NCBI RefSeq assembly: GCF_014451325.2
Contig: NZ_JACSCH020000006.1
Coordinates: forward strand, 310,001 to 374,000
Direction: 5' to 3'
Origin: Streptomyces sp. CB02980
GTDB lineage: Bacteria; Actinomycetota; Actinomycetes; Streptomycetales; Streptomycetaceae
Length of the DNA stretch: 64,000 nt
Shown in pieces: positions 27,919-39,323 of the stretch. Position numbers and translations under genes: made by a program. Below the pieces are notes generated by a model. That model ran no database searches and was not told where the DNA came from. It saw only the letters and a list, made by a program, of their open reading frames with translations. The first letter of the stretch is position 1, and each line of letters opens with the position of its first letter.

Positions 27919-27973
27919 CGAACACGGCCTTACGAGCAGCGAACGATTTCCGGCCAACTTGTCGACGCGCTCC

Positions 27974-27998
27974 TGACAGGTCCTCGTCATTCCTGTCA
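27974..27998. promoter_or_regulatory. 7-bp dyad upstream of the M4 protease gene
   Basis: TGACAGG (27974-27980) and CCTGTCA (27992-27998) are exact inverted repeats with an 11-bp spacer, about 125 bp before the protease start. The 204-bp gap between regulator and protease genes otherwise shows nothing I can name. Confidence 0.4.
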
Positions 27999-28122
27999 CT
28001 CTCTCCCCGGCTCTTCGCACCACAGTTCGCTGCTTCACCCGAACGTGCTCCACAGCTCTGCTTGCTCCGCCCGGATGGGCCGACCCAGTCCGCCGGTACC
28101 CCCCTCGCAAGAAGGAGTCTGC

Positions 28123-30153
28123 GTGAGATCCACGCCCAGCCGTCGCGCCACCGCGACCGGCGCTCTGATCGCTGCCGCTGCCATGCTCACCGTGAGCGTC
28201 CAGACGGGCGCCGCCACCGCGGCCGACGCCCCCTGGAGCATCGCCCCGAAGGCCCAGCAGGGCACCTCGGCGAACCCCGGCAAGCTCCCGGCCGACCTCA
28301 CTCCCGCCGAGCGCACCGCGCTCATCAAGGCGGCCGACGCCGACAAGGCCGCCAAGGCCAAGGAACTCGGCCTCGGCGCCCAGGAGAAGCTGGTCGTCCG
28401 TGACGTCGTGCAGGACCGCGACGGCACGACCCACACGCGCTACGAGCGCACCTACGCCGGACTGCCCGTCCTGGGCGGCGACCTGATCGTCGCCGAGACC
28501 AAGGCCGGCGCCACCACCGGTGTCACCAAGTCCTCCCGCGCGGAGCTCAAGAACATCTCCACCTCCGCCACCCTGGCCCCGGCCGCCGCCGAGAAGCAGG
28601 CCGTCGGCCTCGCCCAGGCGGACGGCTCCGACAAGGCCAAGGCCGACCGCGCCCCGCGCAAGGTCGTCTGGGCGGCCAACGGCACCCCCGTCCTCGCGTA
28701 CGAGACCGTCGTCGGCGGCCTCCAGCACGACGGCACCCCGAACGAGCTGCACGTCGTGACGGACGCGAAGACCGGCGCGAAGCTCTTCGAGTGGCAGGGC
28801 ATCGAGACCGGCACCGGCAACACGCAGTACAGCGGCCAGGTGACCCTCGGCACCGCGCCCTCGTACACGCTGACCGACACCGGTCGCGGCAACCACAAGA
28901 CGTACAACCTCAACGGCGGTACGTCCGGCACCGGCACGCTGTTCAGCAACACCACCGACGTGTGGGGCAACGGCACGCCGCAGAACAAGGAGACGGCGGG
29001 CGCCGACGCGCACTACGGCGCCGCGCTCACCTGGGACTACTACAAGAACGTGCACGGCCGCACCGGCATCAAGGGTGACGGCGTCGGCGCGTACTCCCGG
29101 GTCCACTACGGCAACGCGTACGTCAACGCCTTCTGGTCGGACTCCTGCTTCTGCATGACGTACGGCGACGGCGCGGGCAACGTCAAGCCGCTGACCTCCA
29201 TCGACGTGGCGGCGCACGAGATGACGCACGGCGTCACCGCCAACACCGCCGGCCTGATCTACAGCGGCGAGTCCGGCGGCCTCAACGAGGCCACCTCGGA
29301 CATCTTCGCGGCGGCCGTCGAGTTCTACGCCAACAACGCCCAGGACCAGGGCGACTACCTCGTCGGCGAGAAGATCGACATCCGCGGCAACGGCACCCCG
29401 CTCCGCTACATGGACAAGCCGAGCAAGGACGGCTCGTCCAAGGACGCCTGGTACTCGGGCCTCGGCGGCATCGACGTCCACTACTCCTCGGGCCCGGCGA
29501 ACCACTGGTACTACCTGCTCTCCGAGGGCAGCGGCGCCAAGACCGTCAACGGCGTGAACTACGACTCGCCGACCTCCGACGGCCTGCCCGTCACCGGCAT
29601 CGGCCGTGACAAGGCCTCGCTGATCTGGTTCAAGGCGCTCACCACCAAGTTCGGCTCCTCCACCAACTACGCCGGCGCCCGCACGGGCACCGTCGCGGTG
29701 GCCACCGAGCTGTACGGCGCCGGCAGCCCCGAGGTGCTCGCGGTCGAGCACGCCTGGGCCGGCATCAACGTCGGTTCCCGCCCGGGTGGCGGCGAGCCGC
29801 AGCCCGGCAAGGTCTTCGAGAACACCGCCGACGTGTCCATCCCGGACAACGGCGCCGCGGTGACCTCGACGGTCAACGTCACGGGTGTCACGGGCAACGC
29901 GCCCTCCGCCCTCAAGGTGGACGTGAACATCGTCCACACCTACCGCGGTGACCTCGTCGTCGACCTCGTCGCCCCGGACGGCTCGGTCTACAGCCTGTCC
30001 AACCGGTCCGGCGGCAGCGCCGACAACATCGTCCAGACCTTCACCGTGAACGCCTCCTCCGAGGTCGCCAACGGTGCCTGGAAGCTCCGCGTCCAGGACA
30101 AGGCCTCGATCGACACCGGCTACATCAACAGCTTCAAGCTCACCTTCCCGTAA
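28123..30153 (+). CDS. Secreted M4 (thermolysin-like) neutral zinc metalloprotease with C-terminal P domain
   Basis: A 676-residue secreted protease starting at GTG 28123 after AAGGAG. It has a signal peptide, an FTP/PepSY propeptide (about 60-215), a catalytic domain with the zinc motif HEMTH (His365, Glu366, His369) and the third ligand Glu389 in GGLNEATSD, the catalytic-site His in the late ANHWYYLLSEG region, and a C-terminal proprotein-convertase P-type beta domain (about 560-676). The His369-Glu389 spacing matches thermolysin. It degrades extracellular protein after self-processing. A strong terminator follows. Confidence 0.95.
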   Translation: MRSTPSRRATATGALIAAAAMLTVSVQTGAATAADAPWSIAPKAQQGTSANPGKLPADLTPAERTALIKAADADKAAKAKELGLGAQEKLVVRDVVQDRDGTTHTRYERTYAGLPVLGGDLIVAETKAGATTGVTKSSRAELKNISTSATLAPAAAEKQAVGLAQADGSDKAKADRAPRKVVWAANGTPVLAYETVVGGLQHDGTPNELHVVTDAKTGAKLFEWQGIETGTGNTQYSGQVTLGTAPSYTLTDTGRGNHKTYNLNGGTSGTGTLFSNTTDVWGNGTPQNKETAGADAHYGAALTWDYYKNVHGRTGIKGDGVGAYSRVHYGNAYVNAFWSDSCFCMTYGDGAGNVKPLTSIDVAAHEMTHGVTANTAGLIYSGESGGLNEATSDIFAAAVEFYANNAQDQGDYLVGEKIDIRGNGTPLRYMDKPSKDGSSKDAWYSGLGGIDVHYSSGPANHWYYLLSEGSGAKTVNGVNYDSPTSDGLPVTGIGRDKASLIWFKALTTKFGSSTNYAGARTGTVAVATELYGAGSPEVLAVEHAWAGINVGSRPGGGEPQPGKVFENTADVSIPDNGAAVTSTVNVTGVTGNAPSALKVDVNIVHTYRGDLVVDLVAPDGSVYSLSNRSGGSADNIVQTFTVNASSEVANGAWKLRVQDKASIDTGYINSFKLTFP

Positions 30154-30202
30154 GCCCGCGAGCGGGCCGACGGGTGAGTGAGTGACCCGAGTCACAAGTG
30201 CC

Positions 30203-30236
30203 GGACGCCCGGAGGGATCCTTCCCTCCGGGCGTCC
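30203..30236 (+). terminator. Perfect 15-bp hairpin terminator after the protease gene
   Basis: Arms 30203-30217 and 30222-30236 pair perfectly around a 4-nt loop, 50 bp after the protease stop codon and before the next response-regulator gene. Confidence 0.85.
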
Positions 30237-30280
30237 GTGCGTCCCCGCCTCCGCACGGGCCCCTCCGTACCCTGGAACCC

Positions 30281-30937
30281 ATGATCAAGGTGCTGCTGGC
30301 CGACGACGAGACGATGATCAGGGCCGGGGTGCGGGCCATCCTCGCCACCGACCCCGGGATCGAGGTGGTCGCCGAGGCCGGCGACGGCCACGAGGCCGTC
30401 GAACTCGCCCGCGAGCACCGCCCCGACGTCGTCCTCCTGGACATCCGGATGCCCCGGCTCGACGGACTCGGCGCGGCCGAGGAGCTGCGCGGGGCCGTCC
30501 CGGGCACGGCCGTCGTCATGCTCACCACCTTCTCCGAGGACGCGTACATCGCACGCGCCCTCGGCAGCGGCGTCAGCGGCTTCCTGCTCAAGTCCGGGGA
30601 CCCGCGCGAACTGATCGCCGGGGTCCGGGCCGTGGCCGGCGGCGGCGCCGCCCTCTCCCCCACCGTCGCCCGCCGGGTCATCGACACCCTCGGGGGCGAA
30701 CGCCTCACCCGCGCGGCCGCGGCGCGCGCCCGCCTCGACCGGCTCACCGGCCGTGAGCGGGAGGTCGTCGCCCTGCTCGGCGCCGGGCTCTCCAACCAGG
30801 AGATCGCGGACCGCATGTACGTCGTCGAGGGCACCGTCAAGGCCCATGTGAGCGCCGTGCTCGGCCGGCTCGGCCTGCGCAACCGGGTGCAGCTCGCGGT
30901 CCTCGCGTACGAGGCGGGCCTGGTGACCGATGCGTGA
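30281..30937 (+). CDS. NarL/FixJ response regulator
   Basis: A 218-residue response regulator. The receiver is intact (LLADDETMIRAG; phospho-acceptor in VVLLDIRMPR; Lys in FLLKSGDP), and the C-terminus is a LuxR helix-turn-helix (LTGREREVVALLGAGLSNQEIA). The start is ATG 30281. It overlaps the kinase gene that follows by 8 nt, forming a two-component pair. The targets are unknown. Confidence 0.93.
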   Translation: MIKVLLADDETMIRAGVRAILATDPGIEVVAEAGDGHEAVELAREHRPDVVLLDIRMPRLDGLGAAEELRGAVPGTAVVMLTTFSEDAYIARALGSGVSGFLLKSGDPRELIAGVRAVAGGGAALSPTVARRVIDTLGGERLTRAAAARARLDRLTGREREVVALLGAGLSNQEIADRMYVVEGTVKAHVSAVLGRLGLRNRVQLAVLAYEAGLVTDA

Positions 30938-32474
30938 GGCACCGCGCGAGCCGGTCCGCGAGCGCCTCTTCGACCTCCTCCTGTGGCTGCTGCTCTGCGT
31001 ACCCGTCCTGCTGAAGTCCGACCCGAACGACGGCGGCAGCTGGCCCCGGGTCGCCGTGGGCGTGGTGGTCCTCGCGGGCTGCGTCGCGATCAGCCGGAGG
31101 TGGCCGTTGGTGTCGCTCGCGGCCACGGTCGCGGCGAGCCTGCCGGCCACCCTGGAGCTGTTCACCCCCTCGTACAGCCTGGCCCTGGTCGCCTTCGGAT
31201 ACCTCGCGGGGCGGCGCCAGGAGCACACCCGGGCGGCGCTCTGGCTGTTCGGCGCGATCGCGGCCTCGGGCCTCGCCCTCACCTGGGTCACCCGTACCTC
31301 GCTCGGCCAGTGGTTCACCCTGCTGCTCGCGCTCGCCCTCGCCGTCGTCGCGCCCTGGCTGATCGGCCGGTACGTGCGCCAGTACGACCGCCTCGTGCAG
31401 AGCGGCTGGCAGCTGGCGGACCGGATGGAGCACGAGCAGGCGGCGGTCGCCGACCGGGAGCGGCTGCGGGAGCGGTCCCGGATCGCGGGCGACATGCACG
31501 ACTCGCTCGGCCACGACCTGGCCCTGATCGCCATCCGCGCGGGCGCCCTGGAGGTCTCCCCCGACCTCGGCCCCGACCAGCAGCGGGCGGTGGGCGAGCT
31601 GCGCCGCGCGGCGGCGGACGCGACGGCCCGGCTGCGGGACATCATCGGCGTCCTGCGCGAGGAGGACGACGCGGCGCCGACGAGCCCGGCCGGCGAGACG
31701 GTCGAGGAACTGGCGGCCCGCGCCCGCGCGTCGGGGCTCACGGTCACCCTCGCCACGACACCGGTGCCCACGCTGCCGGGGATGTCGGGGCTCGCCCTGC
31801 ACCGGGTCGTGCAGGAAGGTCTCACCAACGCGGCCAAGCACGCGCCCGGCGCGGCGGTCTCGCTCGCCGTCACCCCGGAGGGGGACGAGGCGGCGACGGT
31901 ACGGGTCGAGGTGGTCAGCGGTCCCGGCACGGGCGGGCCCTCCCTCGGGTCCGGCTCCGGTGGCACCGGCCTCGTCGGCCTCGGCGAGCGCGTCCGCCTC
32001 GCCGGCGGCACCCTCGCCCACCGCGCCACCGAGGACGGCGGCTTCGCCCTGACCGCCGTGCTGCCCCGCAAGGCCCCCGCACCGCTGCCCGCCGCCCCCA
32101 CCTCGGCCAGGGAACTGGACCTGGCGCGCCGAGAGGTCCGCAAGGGCCTGGCGCGGGCGATCTGGATCCCGCTCGCGCTCCTCGCCGCACTCGGCGCGCT
32201 GATGCTGGGGGTCGCCGCGTGGACGCAGGCCCAGTCGTACCTGGAGCCGGACGACTACGCGAGGATCCGGATCGGCCAGACGCCCGCGCAGCTCGACGAG
32301 ACCGTCGACGACTGGCCCGAGCATCCGCTGGACGGCGCACCGCAGGTGGCTCCGCCGGAGCCGTCCGGGATGGACGAGTGCCGGTACTACCGCTCGACGA
32401 TGCTGGCCGCCGTGCCGGTGTACCGGCTGTGCTTCGTCGCCGGGCACCTCGCCGACAAGGCCGAGGTGCCCTAG
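30930..32474 (+). CDS. Sensor histidine kinase with extra C-terminal membrane-anchored domain
   Basis: A 514-residue HisKA_3 kinase. The N-terminal half has several membrane spans. The phospho-acceptor His lies in AGDMHDSLGHDL and the GHKL domain includes EGLTNAAKHAPG and GTGLVGLGERV. Unusually, after the kinase core there is a further hydrophobic span (IPLALLAALGALMLGVAAW) and about 80 residues that should lie outside the cell, with two cysteines (DECRYYRS and YRLCFVAG) and a YARIRIGQTPAQLDE segment reminiscent of SmpA/BamE-type folds. This tail may be a second sensor. It is followed by a 15-bp repeat array. Confidence 0.9.
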   Translation: MREAPREPVRERLFDLLLWLLLCVPVLLKSDPNDGGSWPRVAVGVVVLAGCVAISRRWPLVSLAATVAASLPATLELFTPSYSLALVAFGYLAGRRQEHTRAALWLFGAIAASGLALTWVTRTSLGQWFTLLLALALAVVAPWLIGRYVRQYDRLVQSGWQLADRMEHEQAAVADRERLRERSRIAGDMHDSLGHDLALIAIRAGALEVSPDLGPDQQRAVGELRRAAADATARLRDIIGVLREEDDAAPTSPAGETVEELAARARASGLTVTLATTPVPTLPGMSGLALHRVVQEGLTNAAKHAPGAAVSLAVTPEGDEAATVRVEVVSGPGTGGPSLGSGSGGTGLVGLGERVRLAGGTLAHRATEDGGFALTAVLPRKAPAPLPAAPTSARELDLARREVRKGLARAIWIPLALLAALGALMLGVAAWTQAQSYLEPDDYARIRIGQTPAQLDETVDDWPEHPLDGAPQVAPPEPSGMDECRYYRSTMLAAVPVYRLCFVAGHLADKAEVP

Positions 32475-32475
32475 G

Positions 32476-32580
32476 CGCCGAGCTGCTTTGGGCCGAGATG
32501 TCCCGGGCCGAGATGTCCCGGGCCGGGGTGTCCCGGGCCGGGGTGTCCCGGGCCGGGGTGTCCCGGGCCGGGGTGCGGTC
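32476..32580. repeat. Tandem 15-bp repeats (six clear units, 90 bp) between kinase and glgP
   Basis: Six 15-bp units from 32491 to 32580, each starting GGCCG, fill the gap between the kinase stop and the glgP stop. Units 1-2 are GGCCGAGATGTCCCG and units 3-5 are GGCCGGGGTGTCCCG; a degenerate seventh unit precedes them at 32476-32490. The period equals five codons although the DNA is intergenic. Confidence 0.88.
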
Positions 32581-32592
32581 GCGGTCGCGGTC

Positions 32593-35160
<2,568 letters not shown>

Positions 35161-35289
35161 GCGTTCCACCTTCGCAGGCGAGTACGGAGCGGAGTGGACG
35201 CACCACGCTGTGCGTCCGTCGTTCCGCTCAGACCTTAGGGCACACCGTTCCCGCCGTGCGACGGCGCACGGGGAGCGGTGGGGCGCGTG

Positions 35290-36669
35290 TCAGCCGATGG
35301 CCGGGAGGGGGATCTCGTACGGGGAGCCCTGGTTGACGGTCGCCGGGTCGAAGGCGCCGGTGGCGGCGTACCGGCAGGCGATGGCGGCGAGTTCCTCGGC
35401 GGGGATGACCTCGTGGATGTCGGTGAAGCCGTGCGGGGCGCGCGCGTGCGCGAGGTCGATGACGACCTCGGGGCCCAGTCGGCGGTTGGCCCGCTGGAGC
35501 GCGGTGGTGACGGGGCGGCGGTCCCGCTCGTAGGCGGCGAGGCCGTCCTCGGGGTCGGCGTGCCGGGCGAGGGCGTGGGCGAGGGCGCGCGCGTCGACGA
35601 TCGACTGGGTCGCCCCGTTGGAGCCGATCGGGTACATGGCGTGGGCGGCGTCGCCGATGAGGGTGGTGCGGCCGTGGGTCCACCGGTCGAGCGGCTCGCG
35701 GTCGACCATCGGGTACTCGTACGCGGAGTCGGCGGCGCGCAGGATGTCGGGGACGCTGACGCCGTCGAACTCCCAGCCCTCGTAGAACGGGAGGAACGTC
35801 TCGACGGGGACGGACCGGTTCCAGTCGCCGAGGAGCCGCTCCTCCCCCGCGGCCGTCCCGGCCCCGCACGTGCGCTCGGCCGGGCGGGCGAGCGCCCAGT
35901 TCACCAGGACCTCCCGGTCGGGCCCGGTCGGCCGGCCCATCGGGTAGACGACGGCCTTCTGCCGGTCGTCGCCGGCGATGAGCATGAACGAGCCCACCGC
36001 CCTCGCCGGCATCCGGGACACCCCCCGCCACACCAGCATCCCGTTCCACGGCGGCCCGCCCTCCCCCGGGTGCAGCGCCGCCCGTACCGTCGAGCGGATG
36101 CCGTCCGCGCCGACGAGCACGTCCGGTTCGAGGGAGGCGCGGCCGTGCACGGCGCCCTCCCGGTGTTCGAGCCGCAGCCGGGGCCGCCCGTCCGGCGTCG
36201 GCTCCACGCCGCTCACCCGGACCCCGGTGACCAGGGCGGCGGGGCCGAGCCTGGCCCGTACCGCGCCGGCGAGGACCTGCTGGAGGTGCCCGCGGTGGAC
36301 CGACAGCTGCGGCCAGAGGTAGCCCGCGCCGAGGCCGCGCGGTTCCCGGGATATCAGCCCGCCGGAGCGGTGGTAGTAGCGCAGTTCGCGGGTGCGCAGG
36401 GCGCCCGCCTCCAGCGCGTCGAGCAGGCCGAGCGCGTCCAGTTCGCGGACGGCGTTCGGCATCAGGTTGAGCCCGGCGCCGACCGGGCGGATCGCGGGCG
36501 CCGTCTCCACGACCGTCACCCGCTCGAAGCCGGCGGCGTGCAGGGAGAGGGCGGTGGTGAGGCCGGCGATGCCGCCGCCGGCGATCACGATGTGCGGGCT
36601 CTGCCCGTAGTCCGGCGCCGGACTACGGCGGTGGACCGGGAGGAACGCGGAGGGGGTGTGGGGGGACAT
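35290..36669 (-). CDS. FAD-dependent aromatic monooxygenase (PhzS-like group A)
   Basis: A 459-residue class A flavoprotein monooxygenase. The FAD-binding GxGxxG is VIAGGGIAGLTTALSLHAAG (about 27-46), and the second FAD motif is LIGDAAHAMYPIGSNGATQ. The C-terminal region (ANRRLGPEVVIDLAHARAPHGF) resembles PhzS-type phenazine hydroxylases. It would hydroxylate an aromatic substrate with NAD(P)H and O2. It is the last gene of an operon starting at 40750, 22 nt after the PrnB-family gene; ATG 36669 has GGAG upstream. The substrate is unknown. Confidence 0.87.
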   Translation of the reverse strand: MSPHTPSAFLPVHRRSPAPDYGQSPHIVIAGGGIAGLTTALSLHAAGFERVTVVETAPAIRPVGAGLNLMPNAVRELDALGLLDALEAGALRTRELRYYHRSGGLISREPRGLGAGYLWPQLSVHRGHLQQVLAGAVRARLGPAALVTGVRVSGVEPTPDGRPRLRLEHREGAVHGRASLEPDVLVGADGIRSTVRAALHPGEGGPPWNGMLVWRGVSRMPARAVGSFMLIAGDDRQKAVVYPMGRPTGPDREVLVNWALARPAERTCGAGTAAGEERLLGDWNRSVPVETFLPFYEGWEFDGVSVPDILRAADSAYEYPMVDREPLDRWTHGRTTLIGDAAHAMYPIGSNGATQSIVDARALAHALARHADPEDGLAAYERDRRPVTTALQRANRRLGPEVVIDLAHARAPHGFTDIHEVIPAEELAAIACRYAATGAFDPATVNQGSPYEIPLPAIG

Positions 36670-36691
36670 GACGACTGCTCCTTCGGCGCCG

Positions 36692-37801
36692 CTACGCGGC
36701 CGACGGCCCGACGGGGGCCCCTGCGGGACGGCGCCGCACGGTCGCGCGGCGCACCATGGTCTCGTTCTCCCTGGTCAGATCCAGGATCGAGCGCAGCAGC
36801 GCGACCGGGGCCCCGCCGCTGCCCTCCTCGTACAGCCGGGTCTCCTCGCTGTACGCCTTGCGGGCGATGCCGAGGTGCCGGGCGCGGAAGGTCTTCAGGA
36901 GGCGCAGCACCCGGCCGAGTGCCTCCGCAGACGCGGTCAGCGAGGGTGGCAGCCGGTCCGCGCCCTCCCAGCTGACGGCGGCCGACAGTTTGCTCACCGC
37001 CGAGACCCCGCCCCGGTGCCGGGTGTGGAAGGCGCGCCAGGCCGGCAGCGCGTACGGCACGGACTCCGCGAGGAAGGCCTCGTAGGCGGAGTCGGAGCGG
37101 TCGCACTGCCACAGCGTCAGATCGACCAGCCAGAGCGGCACCTGTGCGGCGGCCGGGCCGAGGTAGTCCCGGCCGTCCACCTCGACGTCCTCGAAGTAGG
37201 GGCGCAGGGTGGCCGCGAAGTACTCCGGGGACACCTGCTCCACCGTGAGGTCGATGGAGTCGACCATCGCCCGCACATGACGGGCCACCCGGTCGAGGGC
37301 GGTGGCGAAGCCCGGGTCGTACGGTTCGAGGCGGGCGACCCGGCCGCAGTCGTCGACCGCGGCGACGAGGCCGGGGAAGACCATCCGTACCGCGTCCTGG
37401 AGCCGGGCCTCCGTCGGGTCTCCGGTGTAGGAGCGGCGGCGGGGGCCGGGCGGGTTCCAGGTCGTGTAGTGGTGGACGGTGTCCCTCGGCACCATGTCGG
37501 TGCGACGGCCGAGGAGTTCGAGGACGGGCAGCGCCTCGGGCACGGCGGCGAGGGGCTGTACGCCGTGTCGTTTCAGCGAGCCGAGGAGGATGCCGAGGTC
37601 CCGCATGGCGGCGAGCGCGTGGCCGACGCTCCACTGGGCGGCCCGTTCGATGTCCGGCACCAGGGCGCGCAGCGCGACGGTGAGCGCGGCGACGTCGGCG
37701 TCGGCGTTCATCGCGGGCACGGCGGCGAGCAGGCCGTCGGCGCCGAGCGGGTCGGCGGTGCGGATGTCCTCGGTGCGGTGACGCGGGTCGCCCAACAGCA
37801 C
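36692..37801 (-). CDS. PrnB-family heme enzyme (monodechloroaminopyrrolnitrin synthase-like)
   Basis: A 369-residue member of the PrnB family, distant relatives of tryptophan/indoleamine dioxygenases. In pyrrolnitrin synthesis PrnB rearranges 7-chloro-tryptophan to an aminophenylpyrrole. Recognisable matches to PrnB are AAMRDLGILLGSLKRHG, VPRDTVHHYTTWNP with RSYTG, DYLGPAAAQVPL, and FRARHLGIARKAY near the C-terminus, whose His309 aligns with the axial heme ligand of PrnB (His313, from memory). GTG 37801 has GAGGAG six bases upstream. No tryptophan halogenase (PrnA), PrnC or PrnD lies nearby, so the substrate is probably not chlorinated. It belongs to one operon with an HpaB-like hydroxylase, an exporter and a flavin monooxygenase. 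Confidence 0.88.
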   Translation of the reverse strand: MLLGDPRHRTEDIRTADPLGADGLLAAVPAMNADADVAALTVALRALVPDIERAAQWSVGHALAAMRDLGILLGSLKRHGVQPLAAVPEALPVLELLGRRTDMVPRDTVHHYTTWNPPGPRRRSYTGDPTEARLQDAVRMVFPGLVAAVDDCGRVARLEPYDPGFATALDRVARHVRAMVDSIDLTVEQVSPEYFAATLRPYFEDVEVDGRDYLGPAAAQVPLWLVDLTLWQCDRSDSAYEAFLAESVPYALPAWRAFHTRHRGGVSAVSKLSAAVSWEGADRLPPSLTASAEALGRVLRLLKTFRARHLGIARKAYSEETRLYEEGSGGAPVALLRSILDLTRENETMVRRATVRRRPAGAPVGPSAA

Positions 37802-37889
37802 GGGGGCTCCTCTTTTTCGGGGCTCGGTTCGCCGAAGAGGCACGGCTCACTGGCCGGTGGTCGTGGGCAGTGTTCTGGTGGGGGGCGGG

Positions 37890-39323
37890 TCAGCGGCGGT
37901 CCGGGACTCGATGTCCGGGGGACGCTTCCGGAACCCGTCTCTGCGGGTGGAGGCGTACGGAGAGGAGTGCGGCCGCGGCGGCGAAGGCGGCGCCGGTGAG
38001 CAGGGCGGCGCGGTATCCGGAGGTCTCGGCGGCCGCGCGGGCCGCGTCGACGGCCTCCGAACGGCTCGTGGCGACGGCCACCAGGACGGCGAGGCCGAGG
38101 ACGGAGCCGAACTGCTGGCTGGTGTTGACGAGTCCGGAGGCGAGTCCGGTCTCCTCGGCCGCGGCCTCCGCCGTGGCCGCCACGTTCGTGGTGACCACGA
38201 CGAGCGGCAGGGCGGCGCCCAGGAGCAGGCTCGGGGCGAGGACGGTGCTCGCGAAGCCGCCGTCGGGGGTGAGGGCCAGGGCCAGCCACAGGGTCCCCGC
38301 GCACAGCAGGACGAACCCCAGGGTCATCGTCCGGTGCAGGCCGATGCGGAAGATGAGCCGGCCGGTCTGCGGGGCGACCGCGACGACGACGAGCGACAGC
38401 GGCAGCAGGCCGAGGCCGCCGCCGAGGGGCGGGTACCCGAGGACGTTCTGGAGGTAGAGGCTGACCAGGAAGAACATCGGGAACAGGGTCGTCTGGGCGA
38501 GCGCGGCCAGGGTGTTGGACAGCCGGAGCGCGGGCCGGGCCAGGACGGACGGCGGGACGAGGGGCGCGGCGGCCCGGGCCTCGACGGCGGTGAAGACGAG
38601 CAGCAGCGCGAGGCCCGCTCCCCCGGCGCCGAGGGTACGGGCGGACAGCCACCCGGCGTCGGCCGCGCCGACCAGCGCGTAGGCGACGAGTCCGATCCCG
38701 GCGGTCGCGGTGAGCGCCCCGGCGAGGTCGAAGCCGCCGTGCCGGACAGGGCCGGTGCGGCGGTCGAGGACCAGCAGGGCGAGGACGGCGAGGACGGCCG
38801 CGAGCAGGACGTTCAGCCAGAACGTGGAGCGCCAGCCGAGCAGGTCGGTGACGACGCCGCCGAGGACCGTGCCGAGGACCCCGCCGAGGCCGCCCATCGC
38901 GGCGAAGGCGCCGAGCGCCCTGTGCCGGGCGGGCCCGTCGGGGAAGAGCAGGAGGAGCAGGGCGAAGGCGGCGGCCGCGGCGAGCGCGGCGCCGACGCCC
39001 TGGGCGGCGCGGGCCGCGACGAGGGCGTCGGCACCGGGGGCGAGACCACCGGCGGCGGAGGCGACGGCGAGCAGGCCGAGGCCGCCGAGGAAGACCCGCC
39101 GGTGGCCGAGGAGGTCGGCGATCCGGCCGCCGAGGAGGAGGAGTCCGCCGAAGGTGATGAGGTAGGCGTTGGCGACCCAGGAGAGGTCCGCGGAGCCGGT
39201 GGCGAGGTCCTCGCCGACGGACGGCAGCGCGACGTTGACGATCGCGGTGTCCATGATGAGCAGCAGCTGGGTGGCGGCGAGCAGGGCGAGTGCCCCGCGC
39301 CGTGGTGCCGGTGCCGTCGTCAC
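37890..39323 (-). CDS. MFS efflux transporter (DHA2, EmrB/QacA type)
   Basis: A 477-residue protein with about 14 membrane spans. Motifs include DTAIVNVALPSVGEDL in the first span region and GGRIADLLGHRRVFL (motif A). It begins at GTG 39323, overlapping the stop of the HpaB-like gene (GTGA), and lies 88 bp upstream of the PrnB-family gene. In this operon it probably exports the product made by the surrounding oxidative enzymes and gives self-resistance. Confidence 0.91.
   Translation of the reverse strand: MTTAPAPRRGALALLAATQLLLIMDTAIVNVALPSVGEDLATGSADLSWVANAYLITFGGLLLLGGRIADLLGHRRVFLGGLGLLAVASAAGGLAPGADALVAARAAQGVGAALAAAAAFALLLLLFPDGPARHRALGAFAAMGGLGGVLGTVLGGVVTDLLGWRSTFWLNVLLAAVLAVLALLVLDRRTGPVRHGGFDLAGALTATAGIGLVAYALVGAADAGWLSARTLGAGGAGLALLLVFTAVEARAAAPLVPPSVLARPALRLSNTLAALAQTTLFPMFFLVSLYLQNVLGYPPLGGGLGLLPLSLVVVAVAPQTGRLIFRIGLHRTMTLGFVLLCAGTLWLALALTPDGGFASTVLAPSLLLGAALPLVVVTTNVAATAEAAAEETGLASGLVNTSQQFGSVLGLAVLVAVATSRSEAVDAARAAAETSGYRAALLTGAAFAAAAALLSVRLHPQRRVPEASPGHRVPDRR

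Noticed and set aside
26959-30942. Very long minus-strand open frame antisense to the M4 protease
   Set aside because: It is the complement of a real, well-conserved secreted protease and has no recognisable domain; typical GC-rich shadow.
35290-37801. Pyrrolnitrin cluster proper
   Set aside because: Only a PrnB homologue is present; no flavin-dependent halogenase or PrnD-type Rieske oxygenase lies in the window.
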